From positions 68,522-112,596 of the forward strand of contig JAEEOM010000076.1 in assembly GCA_016284265.1 (NCBI GenBank): 44,075 nucleotides of DNA, written 5' to 3'. This DNA is from Bacteroidales bacterium. Lineage in GTDB: Bacteria; Bacteroidota; Bacteroidia; Bacteroidales; UBA932. This document shows positions 17,721 to 26,895 of this stretch, piece by piece (positions within the stretch are counted from its first letter, which is position 1; every line of letters begins with the position of its first letter). Both the position numbers and the translations under genes were made by a program. Below the pieces are notes generated by a model. That model was given only the letters and a program-made list of their open reading frames with translations. It ran no database searches and was not told the origin of the DNA.

Positions 17721-19217
17721 ATGAAAATCAAAAATATCATTGCAGCTCTTCTCGCAGTGCTCGCCATCACCGTCTCCTGTGCGGTTGAGGAAGATCACTA
17801 TCTGAGCCAGGTCAAGTTGTCTACGACGTACGTGGCCATTTCCATGGGCGGCGGTTCCACGCCTGTCACGATTGACGCCACTGACAGCTGGTCCATCACC
17901 GGTATGCCTTCCTGGCTGACCGTCAGCCCTGCTTCCGGTTCGGCCGGCAGCGGCAACATTTCTTTCTCCGCGGGTTCTACGCTCGACGGCCGTACGGCCG
18001 AACTCGTGCTGACTTGCGGAGGCAAGACCCAGAACATCAACGTGATCCAGGGTCTGGCCACGGTCTCCAAAGCTACTTGCGCCGAAGTGATTGCCGGCCC
18101 CGAGTCCAAGACCTACCTGGTGACAGGTATCTGCACGCGGATTGCCAACACGAACTATGGCAACTGGTATCTCGACGACGGCACGGGTGAGATCTACATC
18201 TATGGTACGGTCAATGCCGCCGGCAACTACTCCTGGTCGAGCTTCAACATCGAGGTCGGTGACGAGGTAACGGTCCAGGGCCCGAAGACCGTTTACAACG
18301 GAACGGTCGAGCTGGTCGACGCCACGTTCATCAGCATCAACAAGTCGCTCATCAAGATCGCGGAAATCGACCCTGCGGACGCTGTCCTGCCGATTGAAGG
18401 CGGCGATTTTACGGTGAAACTCAACAACAAGGGTACCGGTCTGTATATCGACATTCCCGAGAATGCGAAGTCCTGGCTTTCCATCGCCTCGATCTCCGGC
18501 AACACCGTGAAGTTCCACGCGGCTCCCAACGAAGGCGGCGACCGTGGAACGACGCTTGTGCTCAAAACGAAGAGCGGCAGCAAGGAATATACCTGCGAGC
18601 AGGCGCTCACCCAGAAGGGTGCGATTATCCAGTGCTCTATCGCCGATTTCCTCTCCGCTGCTGTCGGTGATACGCAGTATCGCCTGACCGGTGTGATTAC
18701 CAGCGTGGCCAACACCAACTATGGCAATGTCTACATCCGCGACTGGTCGGGTGAGACCTATGTCTATGGCATCGGCGCCAAGGGTGACTTTACGACTCTC
18801 GGCCTCAAGGTCGGTGACGTCGTGACGCTCGTCGGCAAACGGGGTGCTCACAACGGCAATCCGCAAATGACCGGCGGCCAGCATGAAAGCCACATTTCAG
18901 TCACGGAAGTAACCATCGCGGAGTTCCTGAGCAAACCGGACGACAAGAACGTTTACTACATGGTGACCGGTACACTCGACGAGATCGCCAACGCCACCTA
19001 TGGTAACGTTTACATCAAGGACGCCGAGGGCAACCGCCTCTATTCCTACGGCTGCTATCCGGGTTGGGGTGCCACCGGCGATGCCCGCAAGAACGCCATC
19101 GCCAATCTGGACATCCACGTGGGTGACCAGTTGACCATCATTGGTGCGAAGACCACCCACAACGATCAGCCTCAGATCAACAACGGTGTCTACTTCAGCC
19201 ACGTGCCGGCGAACTAG
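17721..19217 (+). CDS. BACON-domain lipoprotein with three OB-fold-like (DUF5689/YhcR-like) repeats
   Basis: Lipobox ITVSC; BACON-like N-terminus; repeats YLVTGICTRIANTNYGNWYLDDGTG / YRLTGVITSVANTNYGNVYIRDWSG / YMVTGTLDEIANATYGNVYIKDAEG, each followed by VGD..T..G. Confidence 0.8.
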   Translation: MKIKNIIAALLAVLAITVSCAVEEDHYLSQVKLSTTYVAISMGGGSTPVTIDATDSWSITGMPSWLTVSPASGSAGSGNISFSAGSTLDGRTAELVLTCGGKTQNINVIQGLATVSKATCAEVIAGPESKTYLVTGICTRIANTNYGNWYLDDGTGEIYIYGTVNAAGNYSWSSFNIEVGDEVTVQGPKTVYNGTVELVDATFISINKSLIKIAEIDPADAVLPIEGGDFTVKLNNKGTGLYIDIPENAKSWLSIASISGNTVKFHAAPNEGGDRGTTLVLKTKSGSKEYTCEQALTQKGAIIQCSIADFLSAAVGDTQYRLTGVITSVANTNYGNVYIRDWSGETYVYGIGAKGDFTTLGLKVGDVVTLVGKRGAHNGNPQMTGGQHESHISVTEVTIAEFLSKPDDKNVYYMVTGTLDEIANATYGNVYIKDAEGNRLYSYGCYPGWGATGDARKNAIANLDIHVGDQLTIIGAKTTHNDQPQINNGVYFSHVPAN

Positions 19218-19244
19218 TTGGTTGTAGCAAGCGCATTATGTAAT

Positions 19245-19279
19245 CTCATCCCCCTCACCGCGAGGGGGATGAGTTTTTT
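19245..19279 (+). terminator. Intrinsic terminator
   Basis: CTCATCCCCCTC-accgc-GAGGGGGATGAG-TTTTTT, perfect 12-bp stem. Confidence 0.9.
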
Positions 19280-19325
19280 GTAAACACCTGACAGTCAAGT
19301 GTGTCCGTTGCGGCGAAAAAAGTGT

Positions 19326-19333
19326 TATCTTTG
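19326..19333 (+). promoter_or_regulatory. -7 box TATCTTTG, 7 nt before ATG 19341
   Basis: Matches TAnnTTTG. Confidence 0.7.
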
Positions 19334-19340
19334 TGGTACA

Positions 19341-20927
19341 ATGAAAAGGTTATTTTCTCTGGTCCTGCTGCTGCTCGCATTGCCGGTGGTGGCACAAGTG
19401 ACGACATCCTCGATCGGTGGTCAGATCGTGGACGATAACGGCCCGATCGAGGGCGTGACCGTGGTGGCCATCCACCAGCCTTCGAACACGCAGTATTATG
19501 CCACGACGAATGCCCGCGGCTGGTACCAGTTGCTGGACGTCCTGCCGGGCGGACCCTATACGATCCGGATCCACTATTTCAGCTATGATCCGCTGACCGT
19601 CCGAAACCTCTATACCTTTGCGGGCGAACTGATTGTGGTGGACGCCGATCTGGAGGCCGGAACAACCGATGTCCGCCGCGACGAGGCGGCAACCTCGCTC
19701 CGGATCGGATCCGATCTGGTCGGTGGTGTGGTTCCCGTAGCGCCCGGAACATACGATCTGGTAGGCCAGCGCGTCTATACGGCGGTTCCCTTCGACGTCC
19801 GGCAGGAGGCAGCGCTCGACGGAGTGTCCCGGCTGCAGATGACCCCCGTCGGAACCAATCGTTTCCACGGTTCGGCCTATGGTTATTTTGGTTCGGCCGG
19901 GTTGGCAGGAGCTACCGTATCGACGCCGCTTTTCAACGAAGATTTTGTCCTTTTCGGTGGACTGCAGTACGATTTTTCCGGTGTTTTTTCCGGCGCGGGC
20001 CGTATTGATGCACGATTGGGCTCCTCAAACCGACTGGATCTTTCCGGCGGCCGCCTGGCCGGTGAAAACTGGGCAATGGGTGGCTTCACCACGCAGATTG
20101 GCGACGGACGCGCATCCAACCGGTTGCAAGCTGGCTGGTCCGGCTCGCCGACAGCCAAGGCCTGGCACGCTTCCGACGATTTCACGCTGTCCGCTGGTTC
20201 CCAGCGCCTGCTCTTCGGCGTACAGACGACGTATGGCATGTTGCCGGATTCCACTTTCAACCGGATTGGCTTCTATCTGCAGGATGCCGTCCGTCTCGGG
20301 CGTCGGATGACATTGCAGGCAGGCTTGCGATTCGACTTTCCGTTCGCCTTTTCTCCCCGGGTGAGTCTGCGCTATGATGTGCTGGGCACCGGTGCCCTGG
20401 TGCTTCGCGCCGGCTCGGCAGTTTATGGCGTCCACGGCGAAGGAACCGTATGGAAGAATATGGCGGCGGCCGATTTCCGACTGCCCGCCCGCTTCGTGCT
20501 GTCGCTCGAGGGCGTTTATGGCCAGGCCTGGCGCAAGCCTTTCTACATTTCCACCCGCAACATCCTCGACAGCCGCTACGCCCTGACGGCCCGGCTGGAA
20601 CGGCCCTTCGCCGAGAATCTCTGGGCAGTCGCGTCCTATACCCGCAGTGACGGCGCGCTCTCCGACCGGGTAATCGGTGGCCTGTCCTACACGGCGAACT
20701 ATCTCGGTCATCTGGCCACAACCCTGGCTGTCCTTTACTACGGAAACAACTACGTCGATAACTTCTCTCCCGCTTCCGTCTCCTGGACCAACAGCGTTGA
20801 GGCCCGCTTGACGCAAGACTTGATCCTCTCCCTCGGCGGCCGCGACCACACCCTCCAACTCACCGGCTACTTCCGCAAAGCGCCCCTGGGCACCGAATGG
20901 CTCGCCGGCCTCCGCTATTATTTATAG
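19341..20927 (+). CDS. Plug-reduced TonB-receptor-like outer-membrane barrel, paralogue of 14401..17703
   Basis: QVTTSSIGGQIVDDNGPIEGVTVVAIHQPSNTQYYATTNARGWYQLLDV parallels the upstream receptor; PFDVRQ...TPVGTNRFHGSAYGYFGS parallels PYDVRQ...TKSGTNTFKGSAYIYHRN; most of the plug is missing. Confidence 0.75.
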   Translation: MKRLFSLVLLLLALPVVAQVTTSSIGGQIVDDNGPIEGVTVVAIHQPSNTQYYATTNARGWYQLLDVLPGGPYTIRIHYFSYDPLTVRNLYTFAGELIVVDADLEAGTTDVRRDEAATSLRIGSDLVGGVVPVAPGTYDLVGQRVYTAVPFDVRQEAALDGVSRLQMTPVGTNRFHGSAYGYFGSAGLAGATVSTPLFNEDFVLFGGLQYDFSGVFSGAGRIDARLGSSNRLDLSGGRLAGENWAMGGFTTQIGDGRASNRLQAGWSGSPTAKAWHASDDFTLSAGSQRLLFGVQTTYGMLPDSTFNRIGFYLQDAVRLGRRMTLQAGLRFDFPFAFSPRVSLRYDVLGTGALVLRAGSAVYGVHGEGTVWKNMAAADFRLPARFVLSLEGVYGQAWRKPFYISTRNILDSRYALTARLERPFAENLWAVASYTRSDGALSDRVIGGLSYTANYLGHLATTLAVLYYGNNYVDNFSPASVSWTNSVEARLTQDLILSLGGRDHTLQLTGYFRKAPLGTEWLAGLRYYL

Positions 20928-20962
20928 GCTTTTGTGCGCAGGCCTGATGGAGCGGCAGGTTC

Positions 20963-20994
20963 TTTTAAGCCAGGCCTTTGTGCCTGGCTTAAAA
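20963..20994. terminator. Bidirectional terminator between convergent genes
   Basis: TTTTAAGCCAGGC-ctttgt-GCCTGGCTTAAAA, perfect 13-bp stem with T/A flanks. Confidence 0.85.
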
Positions 20995-21026
20995 AGGTTC
21001 GGCCGCGCGTGGGCTAATCTCGTATA

Positions 21027-22052
21027 TTAAATCCAACGTTTCAACTCTTCGAGTTGTTCGGGCTGCGTAGCCCAGCTGGTGGCCAGACGGATGGCCGTAT
21101 GGTCGGCGTCGACGCGGTCCCACGGGTCGTAGGCGACGTGTTTGCCGAGCTCTTCGATCTTTTTGTTCTCCAATACGATAAACTGCTGGTTGGTGGGGGA
21201 GTCGATGAAGAAGGTGCAGTCTTTCTGCCGCAACAGTTCCTTGAGTTGCATCGCCATATTGATGGCGTGCCGGCTGATCTCGAAATAAAGATTGTCGGTA
21301 AAGAGTGTGTCAAACTGGATGCCGAGCACCCGGCCTTTGGCCAGCATCGCCCCGTGCTGCTTGGTGATGGTGTAAAAATGCTTGGGCGCATTGCCGCGGG
21401 GGAAGACCACCGCCTCGCCGCAAAGACACCCCACCTTCGTGCCGCCAATGTAGAATACCTCGCACAAGGAGGCGAGCTCCGGCAACGTAAGATCGCAGGC
21501 CGGACTGGCCAGTCCGTAGCCCAGCCGGGCCCCGTCAATCATCAGCGGCAGGCCATGATGAGCGGCAATTCCGTGGATTTCCTCCAATTCTGCCTTCGAA
21601 TAGATCGTACCGTACTCCGTGGGGAAGGAGATATAGACCATTCCCGGGAAAACCATATGCTCATAGTTCGGATCGGTCGTGGCCGCTTCCAGATAGTCCC
21701 GCAGCTCTTTCGGATCGACTTTTCCGTGGTGTGACGGAATCGTCAGCACCTTATGCCCCGTATATTCCACGGCACCGGCCTCGTGTACGCCGATATGGCC
21801 GGTTTCGGCCGAGACCACGCCTTCGTAATCCGCCAGCATGGCGGCGATGATCGTTGAATTGGTCTGTGTGCCGCCCACCAGGAAGAATACTTCCGCTTCG
21901 GGCGTCCCGCACGCCGCGCGGATTTTCGCTTTGGCGCTTTCGCAATAGTGGTCGGTTCCGTAGCCGGGAAGCTGTTCGAAATTGGTGGCGGTCAGGCGCT
22001 CCAGAATCTTCGGATGGGCGCCTTCCGAATAGTCGCAAGTGAAGGAAATCAT
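21027..22052 (-). CDS. Low-specificity L-threonine aldolase / beta-eliminating lyase family
   Basis: FTCDYSEGAHPKILERL; FLVGGTQTNSTIIAAML; HIGVHEAGAVEYTGHKVL; MIDGARLGYGL; YIGGTKVGCLCGEAVVF. Start set at MISFTCDY. Confidence 0.88.
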   Translation of the reverse strand: MISFTCDYSEGAHPKILERLTATNFEQLPGYGTDHYCESAKAKIRAACGTPEAEVFFLVGGTQTNSTIIAAMLADYEGVVSAETGHIGVHEAGAVEYTGHKVLTIPSHHGKVDPKELRDYLEAATTDPNYEHMVFPGMVYISFPTEYGTIYSKAELEEIHGIAAHHGLPLMIDGARLGYGLASPACDLTLPELASLCEVFYIGGTKVGCLCGEAVVFPRGNAPKHFYTITKQHGAMLAKGRVLGIQFDTLFTDNLYFEISRHAINMAMQLKELLRQKDCTFFIDSPTNQQFIVLENKKIEELGKHVAYDPWDRVDADHTAIRLATSWATQPEQLEELKRWI

Positions 22053-22075
22053 GGCCTTAAAGAGGGTTTGTCCTA

Positions 22076-22083
22076 CAAACTTA
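22076..22083 (-). promoter_or_regulatory. -7 box TAAGTTTG for the aldolase gene
   Basis: Matches TAnnTTTG on the minus strand, 23 nt before the ATG. Confidence 0.5.
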
Positions 22084-22146
22084 CGCAATTATTTCGTATC
22101 TTTCCCGAATCTATTGAATCGTTACGAAAAAACAACTGCAAAAAAC

Positions 22147-25100
22147 ATGAAAAGGACAATTACCTTCCTGCTTCTTGCGATCTTCGGACTGATGACCGCA
22201 ACCGCGCAGGAAACACCTCGCTGGCTTCGCAAGAATGCCATCTCTCCCGATGGAAAACAAGTCGTCTTTTCCTATAAGGGCGATTTATATGTGGTTGGGA
22301 TCCAAGGTGGTACTGCACGTGCGCTGACCACCAATCCGGCCTATGACTCTGATCCGGTCTGGACGCCTGACGGCACGCAGATCTACTTCAGTTCCTACCG
22401 TGAAGGCAGCAAGGACATCTACCGTGTCGCGGCCGAAGGCGGCACGCCGAAGCGCATCACCAATTATCCCGGCAACGAGACGCCGAAGGCTGTGCTTCCC
22501 GACGGACGCATCGCTTTCACGGCCAATCTGCAGCCCGACGTTCATTTCGACGGCTTTCCGGGTGATCCGCAAGTCTGGGCCGTAGGAGAGGGAGGCGGCC
22601 GTCCCGAACTCGTGACTTCCGTCACGATGTCGGAGATGAGTGTCCGCCCCGACGGCGCTATCCTCTATGAAGATTACAAAGGCTATGAGGATCCGCTTCG
22701 GAAACACCACACCTCTTCGGTGACCCGGGACATCTGGTTCTGCCAGAACGGCGTGTTCACGCAGCTGTCCAAGTTCAACGGAGAAGACCGTCAGCCGGTC
22801 TGGGCCGCTGACGGCGATACGTTCTACTATCTCAGCGAACAGGGCGGCAAGACGATCAACCTCTTCAAAAGCAGCGTCAGCAACCCGGGACGGACCGTCC
22901 AGCTGACCCGTTACGAGAAGGATCCGGTACGTTACGTCTCGGTGGCTTCCGACGGCACACTGACCTATTCCCAGAACGGCGACCTTTATGTGCTCAAGGA
23001 GGGTGGCCAGCCGCGCAAGTTGGAAATCACAGTGCTGCGTGACGAAAACGAACGCGACCTGGTGAAGATGAATTACACGGGCGGAGCCACGGCCATGGCT
23101 GTTTCGCCCGACGGCAAAGAGATTGCGGTGGTCCTGCGTGGTGACGTCTTCGTGACCTCCACGGAATACAATACCACGCGCCGTATCACCAACACGCCGG
23201 AACAGGAGCGTGGCGTGAGTTTCTCGAAGGACGGCCGGGAACTCTATTATGCGGCCGAGCGCGGTGGATGCTGGGGCATCTGGCGCACTGTCCTGACCGA
23301 AAAGAACGATAAACTCTTCACCTACGCTGTCAAAACGAAAGAAGAGCTTTTCTCCGAGCCCGGCGAGACCAGCTTCCAGCCGGTCGTTTCACCCGACGGC
23401 AAATGGGTGGCCTACCTGCGCGACCGCACGGAGCTGGTCATCAAGTCCACCAAGGGCGGCAAGGTCAAGTCGCTGCTCAAAGGGGTCAACTACTCCTACA
23501 GCGACGGAGACCAGAGTTTCTCCTGGAGCCCTGACAGCGAATATTTGCTGGCGACCGACATGGCCGACGGCGGCTGGAACAACGTGGATATCGCCCTGAT
23601 CGAGATCGAGAACGGCAAGGTGACCGACCTGACGCAGAGCGGCTACAACGACGGTGGTTTCCGCTGGGCCCTCGGCGGTAAGGCCATGACCTGGGAATCC
23701 GACAAGAACGGCTACCGCAGCCACGGCAGCTGGGGTGCGCACGACGACATCTACATCATGTTCTTCGACGGCAAGGAGATGACGCGCTTCAACCAGGACA
23801 AGGAGGACGAAGAAATTGAGAAACTGCTCAGCGGCAAGAGCGAAAAGCAGCTGGCCAAAGAGGAGAAGAAAGATTCCCTGGCGCAGGAGAAGCCCAAAAA
23901 ACTGGAACTGCTGCTCACGGACCGCGAGTACCGTGTCAAACGGCTTACGGGTTCGAGTGCCGCTTACGGGGACCATTTCCTCTCGAAAGACGGACGGAAG
24001 CTGTACTACATCACCCCGCTTGAAAGTGGGATGGGTCTCTGTGTGAAGGATCTTCGGGAAGGCAGCGTGAAGGTGCTCGCACGCGGCGTGACGGGCCGTA
24101 TCACCCCTTCGTCTGATGGCAGTGAAATCTATGTCTTCTCGGGCCGCGGCATCACGAAGGTGACATTGGCCAGTGGACAGACCAAACAGATCAGCTTCTC
24201 GGGCGATTTCGAATTCAAACCCAAAGCCGAACGCGAATACATGTTCGGACACATCTGGAAGCAGGTGAAGGAGAAGTTCTACGATCCGAACCTCCACGGC
24301 GCGGACTGGGACTATTATCGTGAGAATTATGCACAGTTCCTGCCTTACATCGACAACTATTTCGACTTCCAGGAACTGCTTTCCGAAATGCTGGGTGAAC
24401 TCAACGGCTCGCACACCGGAGCGCGCTACCGTCCGCAGGGCGGTGAAACACTCGGCCGGCTGGGCGTGATCTATGACCTGGCCTATGCGGGTGACGGCCT
24501 TCGGATTGCCGAGGTGCTGCCGGGCGGTGTCCTGAACCTGGCAGACAGTGGGATCAAAGCCGGTGACATGATTGTGGCTATCGATGGCCACGCTATCCGC
24601 TCAGGCGAGAACTGGTTCCCGCTTCTGGCAGGCAAAGCCGGAAAGAAGATCGGGGTGACGGTCCGTAGCGAAGGCAAGGACAAGGATCTGATTGTCAAGC
24701 CGGTCGCCAACGAATCGGCGTTGCTCTACCGTCGCTGGGTCCGTCAGCGTGAAGACATGGTGGAACGACTCTCCGGCGGCCGCATCGGTTACGTCCACGT
24801 GGAAGGAATGGATTCGCCTTCGTTCCGGGAAGTCTATGCCAAGGCCTTGGGCAAATACCGGACGTGTGACGCCCTGATCGTGGATATCCGTCACAATGGC
24901 GGCGGTTGGCTCCACGATGACCTGGTGACCTTCCTGGGAGGCCAGGCCTATGTGGAGTGGCGTCCGCGGGGCCAGTACATCGGCACGGAACCTTACAGCA
25001 AGTGGACGAAGCCTTCATGCGTCCTGATGGGCGAGGACTGCTACTCCGACGCTTCGGGCTTTCCGTATGCCTATCGGGCGCTGAAACTCGGCAAACTCAT

Positions 25101-25335
25101 CGGCATGCCCGTTCCGGGAACGATGACAGCTGTCTGGTGGGAGACGCAGATCCATCCGCAGATTGTCTTCGGCATTCCGCAGGTGGGCGGCTGGGTGCCT
25201 GCGCAGTACTATATGGAGAACCACCAGATTGAACCCGACATCCGGGTGGCGAACGATCCTGCGTCAATCCTGCGGGGTGAGGACAAACAGTTGGAAGCTG
25301 CCGTCCAGGAAATGCTTCGTACGGCAAATAAGTAG
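22147..25335 (+). CDS. Tricorn-like protease (PD40/WD-like propellers, PDZ, S41 domain)
   Basis: Signal peptide LLLAIFGLMTATAQ; repeated SPDGK/TPDGTQIYFSS propeller motifs; PDZ GVIYDLAYAGDGLRIAEVLPGGVLNLADSGIKAGDMIVAIDG; ALIVDIRHNGGGW; GEDCYSDASGFPYAYR. Confidence 0.92.
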   Translation: MKRTITFLLLAIFGLMTATAQETPRWLRKNAISPDGKQVVFSYKGDLYVVGIQGGTARALTTNPAYDSDPVWTPDGTQIYFSSYREGSKDIYRVAAEGGTPKRITNYPGNETPKAVLPDGRIAFTANLQPDVHFDGFPGDPQVWAVGEGGGRPELVTSVTMSEMSVRPDGAILYEDYKGYEDPLRKHHTSSVTRDIWFCQNGVFTQLSKFNGEDRQPVWAADGDTFYYLSEQGGKTINLFKSSVSNPGRTVQLTRYEKDPVRYVSVASDGTLTYSQNGDLYVLKEGGQPRKLEITVLRDENERDLVKMNYTGGATAMAVSPDGKEIAVVLRGDVFVTSTEYNTTRRITNTPEQERGVSFSKDGRELYYAAERGGCWGIWRTVLTEKNDKLFTYAVKTKEELFSEPGETSFQPVVSPDGKWVAYLRDRTELVIKSTKGGKVKSLLKGVNYSYSDGDQSFSWSPDSEYLLATDMADGGWNNVDIALIEIENGKVTDLTQSGYNDGGFRWALGGKAMTWESDKNGYRSHGSWGAHDDIYIMFFDGKEMTRFNQDKEDEEIEKLLSGKSEKQLAKEEKKDSLAQEKPKKLELLLTDREYRVKRLTGSSAAYGDHFLSKDGRKLYYITPLESGMGLCVKDLREGSVKVLARGVTGRITPSSDGSEIYVFSGRGITKVTLASGQTKQISFSGDFEFKPKAEREYMFGHIWKQVKEKFYDPNLHGADWDYYRENYAQFLPYIDNYFDFQELLSEMLGELNGSHTGARYRPQGGETLGRLGVIYDLAYAGDGLRIAEVLPGGVLNLADSGIKAGDMIVAIDGHAIRSGENWFPLLAGKAGKKIGVTVRSEGKDKDLIVKPVANESALLYRRWVRQREDMVERLSGGRIGYVHVEGMDSPSFREVYAKALGKYRTCDALIVDIRHNGGGWLHDDLVTFLGGQAYVEWRPRGQYIGTEPYSKWTKPSCVLMGEDCYSDASGFPYAYRALKLGKLIGMPVPGTMTAVWWETQIHPQIVFGIPQVGGWVPAQYYMENHQIEPDIRVANDPASILRGEDKQLEAAVQEMLRTANK

Positions 25336-25355
25336 GAAATAAACGCCGGATTTTG

Positions 25356-25363
25356 TATCTTTG
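25356..25363 (+). promoter_or_regulatory. -7 box TATCTTTG for guaB
   Basis: Matches TAnnTTTG, 30 nt before ATG 25394. Confidence 0.7.
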
Positions 25364-25393
25364 CCGAAATATATCCCATAAAATCAGCGCGTG

Positions 25394-26860
25394 ATGAATA
25401 CCGACAAGATTGTCATGGAGGGACTGACCTACGACGACGTACTGCTCATTCCTGCCCGCTCCGAAGTGCTACCCCGCGAGGTTGACATCCAGACCCGGTT
25501 TACCCGGGACATTTCGATCCAGGTGCCGATCGTTTCGGCGGCCATGGATACTGTGACCGACGCCAACCTGGCCATCGCCATCGCCCGGGAGGGCGGTATC
25601 GGCGTTATTCACAAGAATATGCCGATTGAAGCCCAGATGGAGCATGTCCGCAAGGTCAAGCGCGCTGAAAACGGCATGATCTACGATCCGGTAACCATCC
25701 CCGTAGAGGGTTGCGTGGGCGATGCACTCCGGCTGATGGCTCAGTACCATATCGGCGGCATCCCGGTGGTCGATCCCGCCGGCCACCTGATCGGCATCGT
25801 CACCAACCGCGATCTCCGATTCCAGGACAATCCTGCCAAGCCTATCCGCGAGGTCATGACCTCAGAGCGGCTGATTACGGTCGGTCCGTCCACCACCATC
25901 CCCGAGGCGACCGAAGTACTGCGCAAGTACCGCATCGAGAAGCTTCCCGTGGTGGACGAACAGAACCGTCTCGTCGGCCTGATCACCTACCGCGACATCA
26001 CCAAGATCAAGGACAATCCCAAGGCCAGCAAGGACAGTCTCGGCCGTCTCCGCGTGGCGGCGGCCGTGGGCATCAACTCCCACAGCCTTGAAGATGTGGA
26101 GCGGCTGGTGAGCGTCCATACCGACGCCGTGGTGCTCGACACCGCGCACGGCCATTCGGCCGGTGTGTTGAAAACCATCCGGAAAATCCGGGATGCCTTC
26201 CCCGACCTGCAGATCGTGGCCGGTAACATCGCTACGGCCGAAGCGGCCATCGCCCTCAAGGAATGTGGCGTCGATGCCGTCAAAGTGGGCATCGGTCCCG
26301 GTTCCATCTGCACCACCCGTATCATTGCGGGCATCGGTGTTCCGCAGTTGACGGCGGTGATGAACACTTCGGAAGCGCTCAAGGGCACCGGTATTCCGGT
26401 GATTGCCGACGGCGGCATCCGCTATTCGGGCGACATCGTCAAGGCCCTGGCGGCGGGCGCCAGCACCATCATGGCGGGTTCGCTCTTTGCGGGTGTCGAG
26501 GAAGCGCCGGGCGAGGCAATCATCCTCAACGGCCGAAAGTTCAAGTCCTATCGCGGCATGGGTTCGCTCGAGGCGATGCAGAAGGGGTCGAAAGACCGCT
26601 ACTTCCAGGATATGGAAGAAGACATCAAGAAACTTGTCCCCGAGGGCATCGTCGCCCAGGTGCCGTACAAAGGCACGCTTGCCGAGGTCATCTACCAGCT
26701 GGTCGGTGGTCTGCGCGCCGGCATGGGTTACTGCGGCGCGAAAGACCTGGCCGCATTGCGCGAAGCGAAATTCGTGAAGATCACGGCCGCCGGCATGGTG
26801 GAGAGCCATCCGCACGACGTGACCATCACCCGCGAAGCTCCGAACTACTCCACGCGCTAG
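25394..26860 (+). CDS. guaB: IMP dehydrogenase with CBS domain pair
   Basis: [68 protein letters not shown]. Confidence 0.97.
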   Translation: MNTDKIVMEGLTYDDVLLIPARSEVLPREVDIQTRFTRDISIQVPIVSAAMDTVTDANLAIAIAREGGIGVIHKNMPIEAQMEHVRKVKRAENGMIYDPVTIPVEGCVGDALRLMAQYHIGGIPVVDPAGHLIGIVTNRDLRFQDNPAKPIREVMTSERLITVGPSTTIPEATEVLRKYRIEKLPVVDEQNRLVGLITYRDITKIKDNPKASKDSLGRLRVAAAVGINSHSLEDVERLVSVHTDAVVLDTAHGHSAGVLKTIRKIRDAFPDLQIVAGNIATAEAAIALKECGVDAVKVGIGPGSICTTRIIAGIGVPQLTAVMNTSEALKGTGIPVIADGGIRYSGDIVKALAAGASTIMAGSLFAGVEEAPGEAIILNGRKFKSYRGMGSLEAMQKGSKDRYFQDMEEDIKKLVPEGIVAQVPYKGTLAEVIYQLVGGLRAGMGYCGAKDLAALREAKFVKITAAGMVESHPHDVTITREAPNYSTR

Positions 26861-26895
26861 TTTGGCGCGGGAGTTGCGGAGTTATGATTCTTGTT

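Noticed and set aside
25492-25521. cccggtttacccggg in guaB resembling the hairpin repeat core
   Set aside because: Flanks do not match the 27-mer and the sequence encodes the TRFTRD segment expected in IMPDH; coincidental.
26263-26883. N-terminal extension of the SurA-like ORF inside guaB
   Set aside because: Out-of-frame overlap with guaB; signal peptide and real start are at about 26884/26896.
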